From an uncultured Alphaproteobacteria bacterium (lineage in GTDB: Bacteria > Pseudomonadota > Alphaproteobacteria > Sphingomonadales > Sphingomonadaceae), in the NCBI GenBank assembly GCA_903939555.1, contig CAJAHV010000171.1, positions 1 through 34,844 on the forward strand: a stretch of 34,844 nt of DNA, in the 5' to 3' direction. The notes beneath the pieces are model-generated. The model worked only from the letters and a program-made list of their open reading frames with translations. It was not told the DNA's origin and searched no databases. Position 1 is the first letter of the stretch, and every line of letters starts with the position of its first letter. The translations under genes and the position numbers were made by a program. Below, piece after piece: positions 18,709 to 29,052 of the stretch.

Positions 18709-18740
18709 AAAAGTGCCGCCCGTTTCCGAGCGGCACTTTT
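18709..18740. terminator. Bidirectional-looking intrinsic terminator between the DUF177 gene and ftsH
   Basis: AAAAGTGCCGC-ccgtttccga-GCGGCACTTTT; stem flanked by A-run and T-run. Confidence 0.85.
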
Positions 18741-18759
18741 CAGATTGAGGATGGTTCTA

Positions 18760-20703
18760 TCAGACTTGCGGGGCAGGCTCGGTGAACCCGCCGCGACGCC
18801 CGGTCTTGGGGATTGCCGACGTGCCGGTGGCCGGACGTGAAGCCGGCGTACCGGTGGTCGCCGACCGGTCGATGGTTTCACCCGCCATGACCTTCTTGAT
18901 CTCGTCCCCCGACAGGGTTTCGAGTTCGAGGAGAGCGGCGGCGAGCGCGTGCAACTGGTCGATATTGTCCGAAAGCACCTGCTTGGCGCGGTCGTAGCCG
19001 CTGGTGACGATGGTGCGCACTTCGGCGTCGATCATCTGGGCGGTCTGCTCGCTGACATTCTGGGTGCGCGTCACACTGTGGCCCAGGAAGACTTCTTCCT
19101 GGTTGTCAGCGTATTTCAGCGGCCCGAGCTTGTCGCTCATCCCCCATTGCGTCACCATCGAACGTGCCAGGTCGGTTGCATAGCTGATGTCCGACGAGGC
19201 ACCCGAGCTGACCTTGTCGTAACCGAAGATCAACTCTTCGGCGACGCGGCCCCCCATCGAGACCGACAGGTTCGCGTACATCTTGTCGCGATGATAGCTG
19301 TACTGGTCTCGTTCCGGCAGACGCATGACCATGCCGAGGGCGCGGCCACGCGGGATGATTGTCGCTTTGTGGATAGGGTCCGATGCCGCTTCGTGCACCG
19401 AGACGACGGCATGGCCGGCCTCGTGATACGCGGTCATCTTCTTTTCGTCCTCGGTCATCACCATCGACTTGCGTTCGACGCCCATCAGTACCTTGTCCTT
19501 GGCGTCTTCGAAATCGCGCATCGAAACGAGCCGTTTGGCCCTACGCGCCGCAAGCAGCGCGGCTTCATTGACCAGATTGGCAAGATCGGCACCGGAAAAG
19601 CCGGGCGTACCGCGCGCGATCGTGCGAGCGTTGACATCCGGCGCCAGCGGCACCTTCTTCATGTGGACGGCAAGAATCTTCTCACGCCCCTCGATGTCCG
19701 GACGACCGACGACCACCTGGCGATCAAAACGACCGGGGCGCAGCAGTGCGGGGTCAAGCACATCGGGACGGTTGGTGGCGGCGACGATGATAATGCCTTC
19801 ATTGGCATCAAAACCGTCCATTTCGACGAGCAGCTGGTTGAGCGTCTGTTCACGCTCGTCATTGCCGCCGCCCAGCCCGGCACCGCGCGAGCGGCCGACC
19901 GCGTCGATTTCATCGATGAAGATGATGCATGGCGCTGCCTTCTTGCCCTGTTCGAACATGTCGCGAACGCGGCTGGCGCCAACGCCAACGAACATCTCGA
20001 CGAAATCTGAACCCGAAATATTGAAAAACGGCACATTGGCTTCACCGGCAATGGCGCGGGCGAGCAGCGTCTTGCCGGTCCCGGGAGGGCCAACAAGCAG
20101 CGCACCTTTGGGTATCTTGCCGCCAAGACGATGGAAACGGCCGGGATCCTTCAGGAAATCAACGATTTCCTGCAACTCCTCACGCGCTTCATCAATACCG
20201 GCGACATCATCAAATGTGACACGACCTTCCTTGGCGACCAGTAATTTAGCACGGCTCTTGCCGAAGCCCATGGCGCCGCGGCCAGCACCATTCTGCATCT
20301 GGCGCATCACGAAAATCCAAATGCCGATCATCAGCACGAAGGGCAAAATATTGATCAGCAACTGAGCCAACAGACTGCGGCTTTCTTCCGGTTTGGCATC
20401 GAAGCGCACATTCTTGCTGCGCAGCCGCGAAATCAGGTCGGTGTCACCTGGATTGTAGGTGCGAAAATCTTCATCCGACCCCGTCTTACCGACAATTTCA
20501 GCACCGCGGATCTCCACCGATTTGACAGCGCCTTCATCGACCTTGGTCAGAAAATCCGAATAGGCCAAAGCACTGCCTGCTCCACCGGATGGTGACGGAC
20601 CCTGCATGACATTAACGACCACAACGAGGCCGAGGAGGATCACAAACCACAATCCGAGGTTCTTCATCCAGGGGCTGGGCGGGCGCTTGTTATTGTCGGC
20701 CAT
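18760..20703 (-). CDS. ftsH: ATP-dependent zinc metalloprotease FtsH
   Basis: Walker [27 protein letters not shown] region, HEAGH zinc motif, N-terminal TM; ATG at 20703 ([17 protein letters not shown]). Confidence 0.97.
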   Translation of the reverse strand: MADNNKRPPSPWMKNLGLWFVILLGLVVVVNVMQGPSPSGGAGSALAYSDFLTKVDEGAVKSVEIRGAEIVGKTGSDEDFRTYNPGDTDLISRLRSKNVRFDAKPEESRSLLAQLLINILPFVLMIGIWIFVMRQMQNGAGRGAMGFGKSRAKLLVAKEGRVTFDDVAGIDEAREELQEIVDFLKDPGRFHRLGGKIPKGALLVGPPGTGKTLLARAIAGEANVPFFNISGSDFVEMFVGVGASRVRDMFEQGKKAAPCIIFIDEIDAVGRSRGAGLGGGNDEREQTLNQLLVEMDGFDANEGIIIVAATNRPDVLDPALLRPGRFDRQVVVGRPDIEGREKILAVHMKKVPLAPDVNARTIARGTPGFSGADLANLVNEAALLAARRAKRLVSMRDFEDAKDKVLMGVERKSMVMTEDEKKMTAYHEAGHAVVSVHEAASDPIHKATIIPRGRALGMVMRLPERDQYSYHRDKMYANLSVSMGGRVAEELIFGYDKVSSGASSDISYATDLARSMVTQWGMSDKLGPLKYADNQEEVFLGHSVTRTQNVSEQTAQMIDAEVRTIVTSGYDRAKQVLSDNIDQLHALAAALLELETLSGDEIKKVMAGETIDRSATTGTPASRPATGTSAIPKTGRRGGFTEPAPQV

Positions 20704-20800
20704 GGGCACGGCTTTCTGCGTAGGAGTCGACGTTAAAGATAAGCATGCCAGCCGCGCTTGCAATCAGCCTGTGCGCTTCTGCCTCGCCTTATACGACGTT

Positions 20801-21769
20801 TTAATCGGGTTTTCGGGCGCTTCGTCCGATTTGCCGGCGCGGCGGTGCACGGGTGAAGCGCCAAGGCGTACTGCCACATGCCTTTACCCCCGCCAACGTG
20901 GCAGCGCCGCCACTGTCGAGTCGCCCGATCAGCCGGGTGATGTCGGCGCCGCGCGGGACCGCATCGGGAACGAAATGGTGAATGGCCCGCACCACAAGCC
21001 GGCGCACGAGTGCCACCGGCAGGCCGGCGGCATCGAGTGACAATCCGGCATTATCGACGCTGGCCCGGCCTGCCCAGGCACGTTCTGTAACCCAATCGAG
21101 TGCCATCTCAGTTTCCGCGAGATGGGCGGCGCTGCCGGCAAGCTGCGCGGCATCGATCCAGCCAGTCGTCGCGAGCAGCCGCCGGGCATGAGTGCGATCG
21201 TAATGCGGGTCATCATTGGAGGGATCAACGACAGGCACGATGCCGGCATCAGCCACGATTGCCGCCAATACGCTGCGGCGCGTGCCAAGCAAGGGTCGCA
21301 GCAGCGTAACGCCAGCCCCCAACGACCGTTGCACCCGAATGCCCGCCAAACCGGCGCCGCTCCCGCGTGCCAACCGCATCAGCAGCGTTTCGGCCTGGTC
21401 ATCGGCGTGATGGGCCGTGACCAGCACGCCGATACCGGCTGCGACGCAGGCGTCACGCATGAGCGCATAACGGGCGCGACGTGCCTCGGCCTGTACATTG
21501 GCGACAGGCTTGGTGCCGACCCAAGACAGCGTTGCATGCGAGACGCCACGGGCGGCACAGAGTGCGGCCACCTCGGCGGCTTCCAGCGCTGCTGCGGGAC
21601 GCAAGCCATGATCAACAGTCAGCGCCAGAAGCCGGCCAGTATAGGTCGCCTGCGCGAGCAGCAGCAGCGCCACGCTGTCGGGCCCGCCTGACACCGCAAT
21701 CGCCAGCCGTTCACCGCCATCGAGCGGGCGACCCAATGCCGCGTCAAGCAACGCGGCCAGATCAGGCAT
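20801..21769 (-). CDS. tilS: tRNA(Ile)-lysidine synthase
   Basis: PP-loop AVSGGPDSVALLLLA, LTVDHGLRPAA, VTAHHADDQAETLLMRLARGSGAGLAGI; start at 21769 or 21790. Confidence 0.93.
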   Translation of the reverse strand: MPDLAALLDAALGRPLDGGERLAIAVSGGPDSVALLLLAQATYTGRLLALTVDHGLRPAAALEAAEVAALCAARGVSHATLSWVGTKPVANVQAEARRARYALMRDACVAAGIGVLVTAHHADDQAETLLMRLARGSGAGLAGIRVQRSLGAGVTLLRPLLGTRRSVLAAIVADAGIVPVVDPSNDDPHYDRTHARRLLATTGWIDAAQLAGSAAHLAETEMALDWVTERAWAGRASVDNAGLSLDAAGLPVALVRRLVVRAIHHFVPDAVPRGADITRLIGRLDSGGAATLAGVKACGSTPWRFTRAPPRRQIGRSARKPD

Positions 21770-21777
21770 CCCCCGGC

Positions 21778-22671
21778 TCAGGCCGTGCACTTGGCTTTGA
21801 TACGGAGCATCTTCGCCTCGGCTTTTTGTGCCGGGCTAAGCTTGGCGCCATAGACGCTGTCGAGCTCGCCGAGCACGCGGCAGGCGTCCTTGGGCTTTTT
21901 CAGCCCGTTCATAGCGCTGGCGAGGCCAATCAGCGCATCGGGAGCCCGATCATTGCGCGGTGCCGTCTGATAGAGTTCGAGATAAGCCTTGGCCGCCAAT
22001 GCATGCTCATCGCGCAGCGCGTGTGACCGGCCGAGCCAATATTGCGCCTGGGGGATGCGCGGCGACTTAGGATAGCCGGCAATGAAATCGCTCATCGCCT
22101 GCTCGGTGCCGGGCCAATCCTTGGCTGTAACATTGACATAGGCTGCCTTCCACGCGGCGTCGGGTGTTACGTCCCGAGCCCCGGGCCGGGCCTCAGGCCG
22201 AATCTCAGGCTTTGCCACCGGCTTGGCAACTGGCTTGGATGGCATGACCATCGCGGCACCGGCAGGAGGCACAGGGGCGGTAGTGCCGCCACCTTCGAGG
22301 GCCGTCATGCGAAACTCCAAGTCCCCGCGCAGCTTCGCCTGGGCTTCCTCCAATTGGCGCACTTTGAACTGGCTGGCCTCGACTTGGCCGGTCAGGGTGC
22401 GCAACTGGCGCTCGAGTTCGCCAACCCGTTCGGCAAGGTCGACCAGCGGCGCCGTTGCCGGTGTGCCGATGGTGGCGGCGGCGGGAACGACGGGGGCCGT
22501 GATTTCGGGCTCGAAGAACTTGGGATCGGCTCCGGGAAACACTTTGCGCTGCACGGCGCGCATTTCGGATTCGAGCTTGCCAACACGTTTTTCCACCTTA
22601 ACCGGATCAAGCTCCTGCGCTGGAGCGGCAAGCGGCATGAGCAAAAGCGCTACAAGCAACATCAGGCGCAT
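21778..22671 (-). CDS. ybgF: Tol-Pal system-associated protein YbgF/CpoB
   Basis: Signal peptide, coiled-coil, then YNVTAKDWPGTEQAMSDFIAGYPKSPRIPQAQYWLGRSHALRDEHALAAKAYLELYQTAP TPR repeats. Confidence 0.88.
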   Translation of the reverse strand: MRLMLLVALLLMPLAAPAQELDPVKVEKRVGKLESEMRAVQRKVFPGADPKFFEPEITAPVVPAAATIGTPATAPLVDLAERVGELERQLRTLTGQVEASQFKVRQLEEAQAKLRGDLEFRMTALEGGGTTAPVPPAGAAMVMPSKPVAKPVAKPEIRPEARPGARDVTPDAAWKAAYVNVTAKDWPGTEQAMSDFIAGYPKSPRIPQAQYWLGRSHALRDEHALAAKAYLELYQTAPRNDRAPDALIGLASAMNGLKKPKDACRVLGELDSVYGAKLSPAQKAEAKMLRIKAKCTA

Positions 22672-22675
22672 CAGT

Positions 22676-23620
22676 TCAATTTCCCGGAATGGTGGCGATC
22701 GACCGCGATGCGCCTGTCAAAGGACGGGGCGCCACGACGGGCGGCGTGGCAATGGGCACCGCGATCGACCGGTCAGTCGCGACTACTGGCGCGCCGTCAC
22801 CGGCCGGGGGGGCGCCGCGGGCAAGCAGGTTGGCCGGTAAAAGGCTGACATCGCGTACTGTTTCTACCGGCCCGCCGAGCGGCGGCAAAGCCCGGCCTCC
22901 AACGCTTACAGACAAGGCGCCGGCCATGCCGGTCCAAAGTGTCAGCCCGGGGCGGTCGGCGGGGATGGTAACGCTTTCACCAGCCGTCAAAACCCCGACT
23001 TTCAGCGTTTCACCGCTCGCCTTGTCCCAAATTTTTACCCAGACATCGCGTGATGCCGTTAGTACGACCGGACCGGTGGCAGCGGCGGCAGTCCCGGCTG
23101 GGATGGCGGGAACAGTCGCCGGCACGCCGACATCGCCGGCAGGTTCGGCGGTCACTAAGGGATCGGGACCTGAAGGTGCCGGCATGACCGAAGCAGTCAT
23201 TTCAGGCGCCGCCGGCAGTGCGGGGTCAAACGCACCGGCCCCCCAAGCCGACAGACCTGCGATGATAACGATAATCGCGACCAGGCTCCCAACCCACAAA
23301 CCAAGCGACGGCAGCCGGCGTTCGTCAAGAGGCTCCAAGCTTAACGGGGTCGGCACATGCGCGGATTTGGAAGTCTCGATGCGAAACTGGTTAGCCATCG
23401 TTTCGGAATCCAACCCGACAGTGCGGGCGTATGATTTCACGAAACCGATCGCATAGGGCAACGCGGGCAGATCATCATGCTTATCGGCTTCCAACGCTCT
23501 GAGATGCCGGATCGGCACGCGGGTTTCGCGCGCCACATCAGCCAATTCCATCCCAGCAGCGGTGCGCGCAGCCATCAGCATCGCACCGGTGCGCCTGGCG
23601 CCGAATTCAACCGCTTCCAC
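22676..23620 (-). CDS. RodZ-like helix-turn-helix/DUF4115 protein
   Basis: GAMLMAARTAAGMELADVARETRVPIRHLRALEADKHDDLPALPYAIGFVKSYARTVGLD, TM, then WVKIWDKASGETLKVGVLTAGESVTIPADRPGLTLWTGMAGALSVSVGG (DUF4115-like). GTG start at 23620 inferred. Confidence 0.85.
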   Translation of the reverse strand: MEAVEFGARRTGAMLMAARTAAGMELADVARETRVPIRHLRALEADKHDDLPALPYAIGFVKSYARTVGLDSETMANQFRIETSKSAHVPTPLSLEPLDERRLPSLGLWVGSLVAIIVIIAGLSAWGAGAFDPALPAAPEMTASVMPAPSGPDPLVTAEPAGDVGVPATVPAIPAGTAAAATGPVVLTASRDVWVKIWDKASGETLKVGVLTAGESVTIPADRPGLTLWTGMAGALSVSVGGRALPPLGGPVETVRDVSLLPANLLARGAPPAGDGAPVVATDRSIAVPIATPPVVAPRPLTGASRSIATIPGN

Positions 23621-23882
23621 GCCGCGATTCCCTCTTTTAGGCCTGCGCCGGGGCCGTTGCAAACCGCTGCCCGGCGCCGACGTAGCAACCGTTATACATG
23701 CTTCCTGTCTATCCCGGTGAGCACCCTTGGAGTCAATGCACCGCGAGATGTAAGCGGCTGTTCCTGCGCCCAATGGATTGAAGCGACCTTGTTGCATCGC
23801 ATCAAAGAGGCTATGGGGCCGCGCTTGCCCGGGCTTTGATGTCCTTGCGACAACTTTGGCCATCCCACAGGATCGAAATTAA

Positions 23883-25718
23883 ATGCCTTTGCGGAATATC
23901 GCGATTATCGCGCACGTTGACCACGGCAAGACCACGCTTGTCGACCAGCTGTTCCGGCAGTCGGGGACCTTCCGCGAGAATCAGCGCGTCGCCGAACGCG
24001 CCATGGATTCGAACGATCTCGAAAAAGAACGCGGCATCACCATTCTCGCCAAGTGCACGTCGATCGAATGGACCGACAAGACCAACAACGAAACCACCCA
24101 CATCAACATCGTCGACACTCCCGGACACGCCGATTTCGGCGGCGAAGTCGAACGCATTCTGTCGATGGTCGATGGCGTCGTGCTGCTCGTCGATGCCGCC
24201 GAAGGGCCGATGCCGCAGACAAAGTTCGTTACCGGCAAGGCTTTGGCTTTGGGCCTGCGCCCGATTGTCGTCGTCAACAAGATCGACCGCCCCGATGCGC
24301 GCGCCCAGGAAGTGCTCGACGAAGTCTTCGACTTGTTCGTCACACTGGAGGCCAATGACGAGCAACTCGATTTCCCGGTGATCTTTGCCTCTGGACGCAA
24401 CGGCTATGCCGGCCGCGATTCGGAGGTGCGCTCGGGCGACCTCACACCATTGTTCGAAACGATTGTAGCGCATGTCCCGCCGCCGGCTGCCGATGTCGAT
24501 GGTGAGTTCAAAATGTTGGTGTCGCTGCTTGATCGCGACAATTTCGTCGGACGCATCCTGACCGGCCGCATCCTGTCGGGCACGCTGCGCCTCAACACCC
24601 AGATCCGCGCCCTCAACCCGGACGGCAAGGTCGTCGAGGAAGGCCGCGCGTCGAAGATCTTCGCATTTCGCGGCCTCGAACGCGTGCCTGTCGATGAAGC
24701 CAAGGCCGGCGATATCATCGCGCTCGCCGGGTTTTCGAAGGCCACCGTCGCCGACACGATTGCCGATATCAGTGTCACCGAGCCGTTGAAGGCACAGCCG
24801 ATCGATCCGCCAACGCTGAGCATGACCTTTGCGGTCAATGATTCGCCCTATGCCGGTCGCGATGGCTCCAAGGTTACCAGCCGGATGATCTCGGACCGCC
24901 TGCAGCGCGAAGCCGAAGGCAATGTCGCGGTCAAGGTCACCGAAAGCGCGTCTAAGGATGCCTTTGAAGTCGCCGGGCGCGGTGAATTGCAGCTGGGCGT
25001 GCTGATCGAAACGATGCGCCGCGAAGGGTTCGAACTGTCGATCAGCCGTCCGCGCGTCATTTACGGTGTCGATGAAAATGGCAAGCGCACCGAGCCATAT
25101 GAAACCGTCGTCATCGACGTCGACGAACAATATTCGGGCACGGTCGTCGAGAAGATGGCCGGCCGCAAGGCCGAGATGACCGATATGCGACCCAGCGGTG
25201 GCGGCAAGACCCGCCTGACCTTCTCGGCCCCGGCGCGCGGCCTTATCGGCTATCATGGCGAGTTCCTGTCGGACACCCGCGGCACCGGCATCATGAACCG
25301 ACTGTTCGAAAAATACGGCCCCTACAAGGGCAATGTCTCGGGTCGCGGCAACGGCGTCCTGATCTCGACCGAAACCGGTGAAGCGGTCGGCTATGCACTC
25401 GGCTATCTCCAGCCGCGCGGCATTCTGATGATCGAGCCCGGCGAAGCCGTCTATCAGGGCATGGTGATTGGTGAAAACGCGAGAGACGAGGATCTGGAAG
25501 TCAACCCGCTGAAATCGAAGGCGCTGACCAACTTCCGCGCCAGCGGTAAGGACGACGCCATCCAGCTTTCTCCGCCCAAGCGGCTGACGCTCGAACAGGC
25601 GATCGCCTATATCGACGAGGACGAGCTCGTCGAAGTGACGCCGAACTTCATCCGCCTGCGCAAGATCCATCTCGATCCGAACGAGCGCAAGAAGGCGAGC
25701 CGGGCCAAGCGCGACTGA
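23883..25718 (+). CDS. typA: Translational GTPase TypA/BipA
   Basis: [83 protein letters not shown]. Confidence 0.97.
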   Translation: MPLRNIAIIAHVDHGKTTLVDQLFRQSGTFRENQRVAERAMDSNDLEKERGITILAKCTSIEWTDKTNNETTHINIVDTPGHADFGGEVERILSMVDGVVLLVDAAEGPMPQTKFVTGKALALGLRPIVVVNKIDRPDARAQEVLDEVFDLFVTLEANDEQLDFPVIFASGRNGYAGRDSEVRSGDLTPLFETIVAHVPPPAADVDGEFKMLVSLLDRDNFVGRILTGRILSGTLRLNTQIRALNPDGKVVEEGRASKIFAFRGLERVPVDEAKAGDIIALAGFSKATVADTIADISVTEPLKAQPIDPPTLSMTFAVNDSPYAGRDGSKVTSRMISDRLQREAEGNVAVKVTESASKDAFEVAGRGELQLGVLIETMRREGFELSISRPRVIYGVDENGKRTEPYETVVIDVDEQYSGTVVEKMAGRKAEMTDMRPSGGGKTRLTFSAPARGLIGYHGEFLSDTRGTGIMNRLFEKYGPYKGNVSGRGNGVLISTETGEAVGYALGYLQPRGILMIEPGEAVYQGMVIGENARDEDLEVNPLKSKALTNFRASGKDDAIQLSPPKRLTLEQAIAYIDEDELVEVTPNFIRLRKIHLDPNERKKASRAKRD

Positions 25719-25819
25719 CCCGGCGGGCACAGTGGTAGGGGCCTGCGACACTTGCGAGGTTGCGCAATCGGCGCCGGGCCACCAACTGCTGGCCCTATTC
25801 GAATTGGGGAGACGCCAGC

Positions 25820-26443
25820 ATGAGCGGCATTGACGACGATGATTATGGTGGCGGCCACCCGGCGTTGCGTATCGAGCCAATTCCGGCCGCCGAGGCCGAG
25901 GCGGCAGTGCGTACCCTCATCCGCTGGGCGGGAGACGATCCCGATCGGGAAGGCCTGCTCGACACGCCGGGGCGGGTGACGCGGGCCTATCGCGAATATT
26001 TCCGCGGTTATCAGCAAGACCCGGGCGTGCATTTGGCGACGACCTTCGGCGAAGTCGGCGGCTATGACGAGATCGTCATCCTGCGCGATATCCCGTTCCA
26101 GTCGCATTGCGAACATCACATGGCGCCGATCATCGGCAAGGCGCACATCGCCTATCTGCCTCGAAAGCGTGTTGTCGGCATCTCCAAGCTGGCGCGCGTG
26201 CTGCACGGCTTTGCCAAGCGCATGCAGGTGCAGGAAAGGCTGACCGCCGAAGTCGCCGATTGCATCCAGAAGCATCTCGATCCGGTCGGCGTCGCCGTCG
26301 TCATCGAAGCAAGCCATGCCTGCATGAGCGCGCGCGGCGTGATGACCCAAGGCGTGACGATGACCACCAGCCGCATGATGGGCGTGTTCCGCGAGGACGA
26401 CCGCAGCCGCAAGGAAGTGCTGGCGCTGATGGGGCGCGGCTGA
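25820..26443 (+). CDS. folE: GTP cyclohydrolase I
   Basis: DDPDREGLLDTPGRVTRAYREYF, FQSHCEHHMAPIIGKAHIAYLPRKRVVGISKLARVL, SHACMSARGV. Confidence 0.96.
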   Translation: MSGIDDDDYGGGHPALRIEPIPAAEAEAAVRTLIRWAGDDPDREGLLDTPGRVTRAYREYFRGYQQDPGVHLATTFGEVGGYDEIVILRDIPFQSHCEHHMAPIIGKAHIAYLPRKRVVGISKLARVLHGFAKRMQVQERLTAEVADCIQKHLDPVGVAVVIEASHACMSARGVMTQGVTMTTSRMMGVFREDDRSRKEVLALMGRG

Positions 26444-26523
26444 GGGCTGGCGCGTAAACCCGGCTTAACAAGACCGCTGCGGTAGCCTATAGACGAACGG
26501 ACAGGTTCAAAAGGGCACGCGAC

Positions 26524-27111
26524 ATGGTCAATATTCTGGGCAATCTCAACCGGGCACTGCTGCTCGGCGGCACACTGCTGGTGCTGGTCATCGCCATCCT
26601 CAATGGCGGCGACATTATGACCAATGGCAACTGGCTCAACGCCTTTCTGCGTTTCGTCCATGCCGTGGTCGGCGTCCTCTGGATCGGCCTGCTCTATTAT
26701 TTCAACTTCGTGCAGATTCCCACCATGCCCAAGGTGCCCGCCGAACTGAAACCAGCGGTCGGCAAGTATATCGCTCCCGAAGCGCTGTTCTGGTTCCGCT
26801 GGTCGGCGCTGGCGACGCTGGTGATCGGCATCGCCATCGCAGGCGCGCCGCCAAACCTCTATCTGGTTCAGGCGCTGACCTTCCAGGAAGGTTTCCGCAA
26901 CATCGGCCTCGGCATGTGGCTCGGCATCATCATGGCCGCCAACGTCTGGATGTTCATCTGGCCGGCGCAGAAGATCGCCTTGGGCATCGTCGATGGCACG
27001 CCGGATGAAAAGGCCGCCGCCGCCAAGAAGGCGATGTTGTTCAGCCGCACCAATTTCGTGCTCAGCTTTCCGATGCTCTATTGCATGGTGACGCGCGGCG
27101 TTCTGGGCTAA
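26524..27111 (+). CDS. PuuD-like (urate hydroxylase membrane domain) protein, standalone
   Basis: LRFVHAVVGVLWIGLLYYFNFVQIPTMPKV, LGMWLGIIMAANVWMFIWPAQKI. Confidence 0.8.
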   Translation: MVNILGNLNRALLLGGTLLVLVIAILNGGDIMTNGNWLNAFLRFVHAVVGVLWIGLLYYFNFVQIPTMPKVPAELKPAVGKYIAPEALFWFRWSALATLVIGIAIAGAPPNLYLVQALTFQEGFRNIGLGMWLGIIMAANVWMFIWPAQKIALGIVDGTPDEKAAAAKKAMLFSRTNFVLSFPMLYCMVTRGVLG

Positions 27112-27183
27112 ACTGCTCGGGCAGACGTTTTCCGGGGGGCACGTCGCGCTGGCGTGCTGTGCCTCTACCCGGAGTTTTGCCCG

Positions 27184-28056
27184 ATGACCCAGAGTTTCGT
27201 CGCCGTCGACTGGGGATCTACCAACCGTCGTATTTTCCACATCGCCGCTGATGGCCGCGTTATCAGCCGCAGCAACGACGATCGCGGCCTGCGCGCCATC
27301 ACCGACTTTCCGGCCGAAATCGACCGGTTGCGAAGCAATGCCGGGGCGCTGCCGCTATTGCTGGCCGGCACGATCGGGTCGAACCGCGGTTGGGTGGAAG
27401 TGCCTTATGTGCCAGCCCCGGCGCGGCTGGCCGACGTCGCTGTCGGCGTGTTGCAGGTAGCTGACGGCGTCGCCATCGTCCCCGGCGTGTCGTTTGCCGA
27501 TCCGCTACGGCCCGATGTGATGCGCGGTGAAGAGGTGCAGGTTCTGGGCGCGCTGGCGCTGGGCTTGATCGACGACGGGCTTGTCTGTCTGCCGGGCACC
27601 CACAGCAAATGGGTAGCGGTCAACGACGGCGCCATCGCTTCGTTTCGCACTGTCATGACCGGCGACATCTTTGCCGCGTTGCAAAGCGCCTCCGTCCTCG
27701 CTGATCTTCTTGTCGATGTCCCGGCCTGCGACGGCGTGTTCGCGCTCGGTGTCGACCATGGGCTCGAGACCAATGATCTGACCGCTGAATTGTTCACTAC
27801 CCGCGCTCGCGTGCTGACGGCGGGGATGACCCGCGCTGACGCCGCCAGCCGCATATCGGGGCTGTTGATCGGCGCCGATGTTCGGATCGGACTCGGCCAT
27901 CGTCGCGCCGATGTCGTACCGTTGATCGGCACATCCGGCTTGTGCGAACGCTTTGCGCTGGCGCTGCAGCGCGCCGGGCGCGAAGCGATGATCATCGATG
28001 GCGACACCGTTTTCGTCGCCGGCGCCAGCGCCATCATGAAGGAGCTTGCCACATGA
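27184..28056 (+). CDS. dgoK: 2-dehydro-3-deoxygalactonokinase
   Basis: FVAVDWGSTNRRIFHIAADG, LAGTIGSNRGWVEVPYVPAPA, LPGTHSKWVAVNDG. Confidence 0.92.
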   Translation: MTQSFVAVDWGSTNRRIFHIAADGRVISRSNDDRGLRAITDFPAEIDRLRSNAGALPLLLAGTIGSNRGWVEVPYVPAPARLADVAVGVLQVADGVAIVPGVSFADPLRPDVMRGEEVQVLGALALGLIDDGLVCLPGTHSKWVAVNDGAIASFRTVMTGDIFAALQSASVLADLLVDVPACDGVFALGVDHGLETNDLTAELFTTRARVLTAGMTRADAASRISGLLIGADVRIGLGHRRADVVPLIGTSGLCERFALALQRAGREAMIIDGDTVFVAGASAIMKELAT

Positions 28057-28694
28057 CCAGCGCCTCCGGCGATCTTGTCCGTCACCTCGCCGCCTGCCCG
28101 CTGGTCGCGGTGCTGCGCGGCATCACACCCGGCGAAGTCACTGCGGTTGGCGCCGCGCTGCTCGGTGCCGGCATCCGCGTCATCGAGGTGCCGCTGAACT
28201 CTCCCGAGCCATTCGAATCGATCGCCCGCCTTTGCGATCTTACCGGCGACGATGCGCTGGTCGGCGCCGGCACTGTCCTCGATGTGCCCGGTGTCGAGCG
28301 TGTCGCGGCGGCCGGTGGCCGGCTGGTGGTATCGCCGTCGACCGACCCTGAAGTCATCGCCGCGACCGTGGCGCTCGGTATGGCGTCACTGCCGGGCTTC
28401 TTCACGCCGAGTGAAGCCTTTGCCGCGCTGCGGGCCGGTGCGCATGGCCTCAAGTTTTTTCCTGCCGAAGCTGGTTCTCCTCCCGTTCTGCGGGCGTTGA
28501 AGGCAGTGCTGCCACGGGGTGTACCTGTACTCGCGGTGGGCGGCATGACGCCGGACGGTATCGCCGCCTGGGCTGCTGCCGGCGCTGATGGCTTTGGCTT
28601 GGGGGCCTCGCTTTACAAGCCGGGGATGAACGCCGAGGCAGTGGGTGCCATGGCGGCACGCTTCGTGGCGGCGGTCAGACCTTCAAAGGGTTGA
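28053..28694 (+). CDS. dgoA: 2-dehydro-3-deoxy-6-phosphogalactonate aldolase
   Basis: CPLVAVLRGITPGEVTAVGAALLGAGIRVIEVPLNSPEPFESI, VGAGTVLDV, GLKFFPAEAGSPPVLRALKAVLP; overlaps dgoK stop. Confidence 0.92.
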   Translation: MTSASGDLVRHLAACPLVAVLRGITPGEVTAVGAALLGAGIRVIEVPLNSPEPFESIARLCDLTGDDALVGAGTVLDVPGVERVAAAGGRLVVSPSTDPEVIAATVALGMASLPGFFTPSEAFAALRAGAHGLKFFPAEAGSPPVLRALKAVLPRGVPVLAVGGMTPDGIAAWAAAGADGFGLGASLYKPGMNAEAVGAMAARFVAAVRPSKG

Positions 28695-29052
28695 CCATGA
28701 CCCCGGTTTGCGGAGCACAATCGGGCAGTTCGGCATAGCTGGCGCGGCGGCCATCGCGGCTGATCCAGACCCGCAACGACGCGGCTTGCGGGCACAGGCG
28801 ATAGCGCCAGCGGAACTCCCAGCCATCGGCCCATATCCGGTCCTCGCGCGCCGCGAAGTCACGCAGCGGATCGCCGCTGCGACGGTGATATTGCACCAGC
28901 AACTGGTCGGCGATGCTTGCCGCGGCCTTGGCGTCGATATCCGGGTGGTAAAGGCTGATGCTGATCAGCGCCGCCAGCGCCAGCGCGATGCCAATCAGGA
29001 GCTTGCGGGTGCGGGTCATGCCCGGTTGGACGAAGGTTTCCACGCCGGTCAT
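28675..29052 (-). CDS. Hypothetical membrane-anchored protein (125 aa)
   Basis: TM MTRTRKLLIGIALALAALISISLYH followed by a soluble domain; ATGA overlap with the ALDH-like ORF. Confidence 0.6.
   Translation of the reverse strand: MTGVETFVQPGMTRTRKLLIGIALALAALISISLYHPDIDAKAAASIADQLLVQYHRRSGDPLRDFAAREDRIWADGWEFRWRYRLCPQAASLRVWISRDGRRASYAELPDCAPQTGVMVNPLKV

Noticed and set aside
18949-20010. 353-aa plus-strand ORF
   Set aside because: Antisense to ftsH; shadow ORF
23811-25880. 689-aa minus-strand ORF
   Set aside because: Antisense to typA; repetitive low-information shadow ORF composition
26152-27240. 362-aa minus-strand ORF
   Set aside because: Spans antisense of folE and the PuuD-like gene; no motifs
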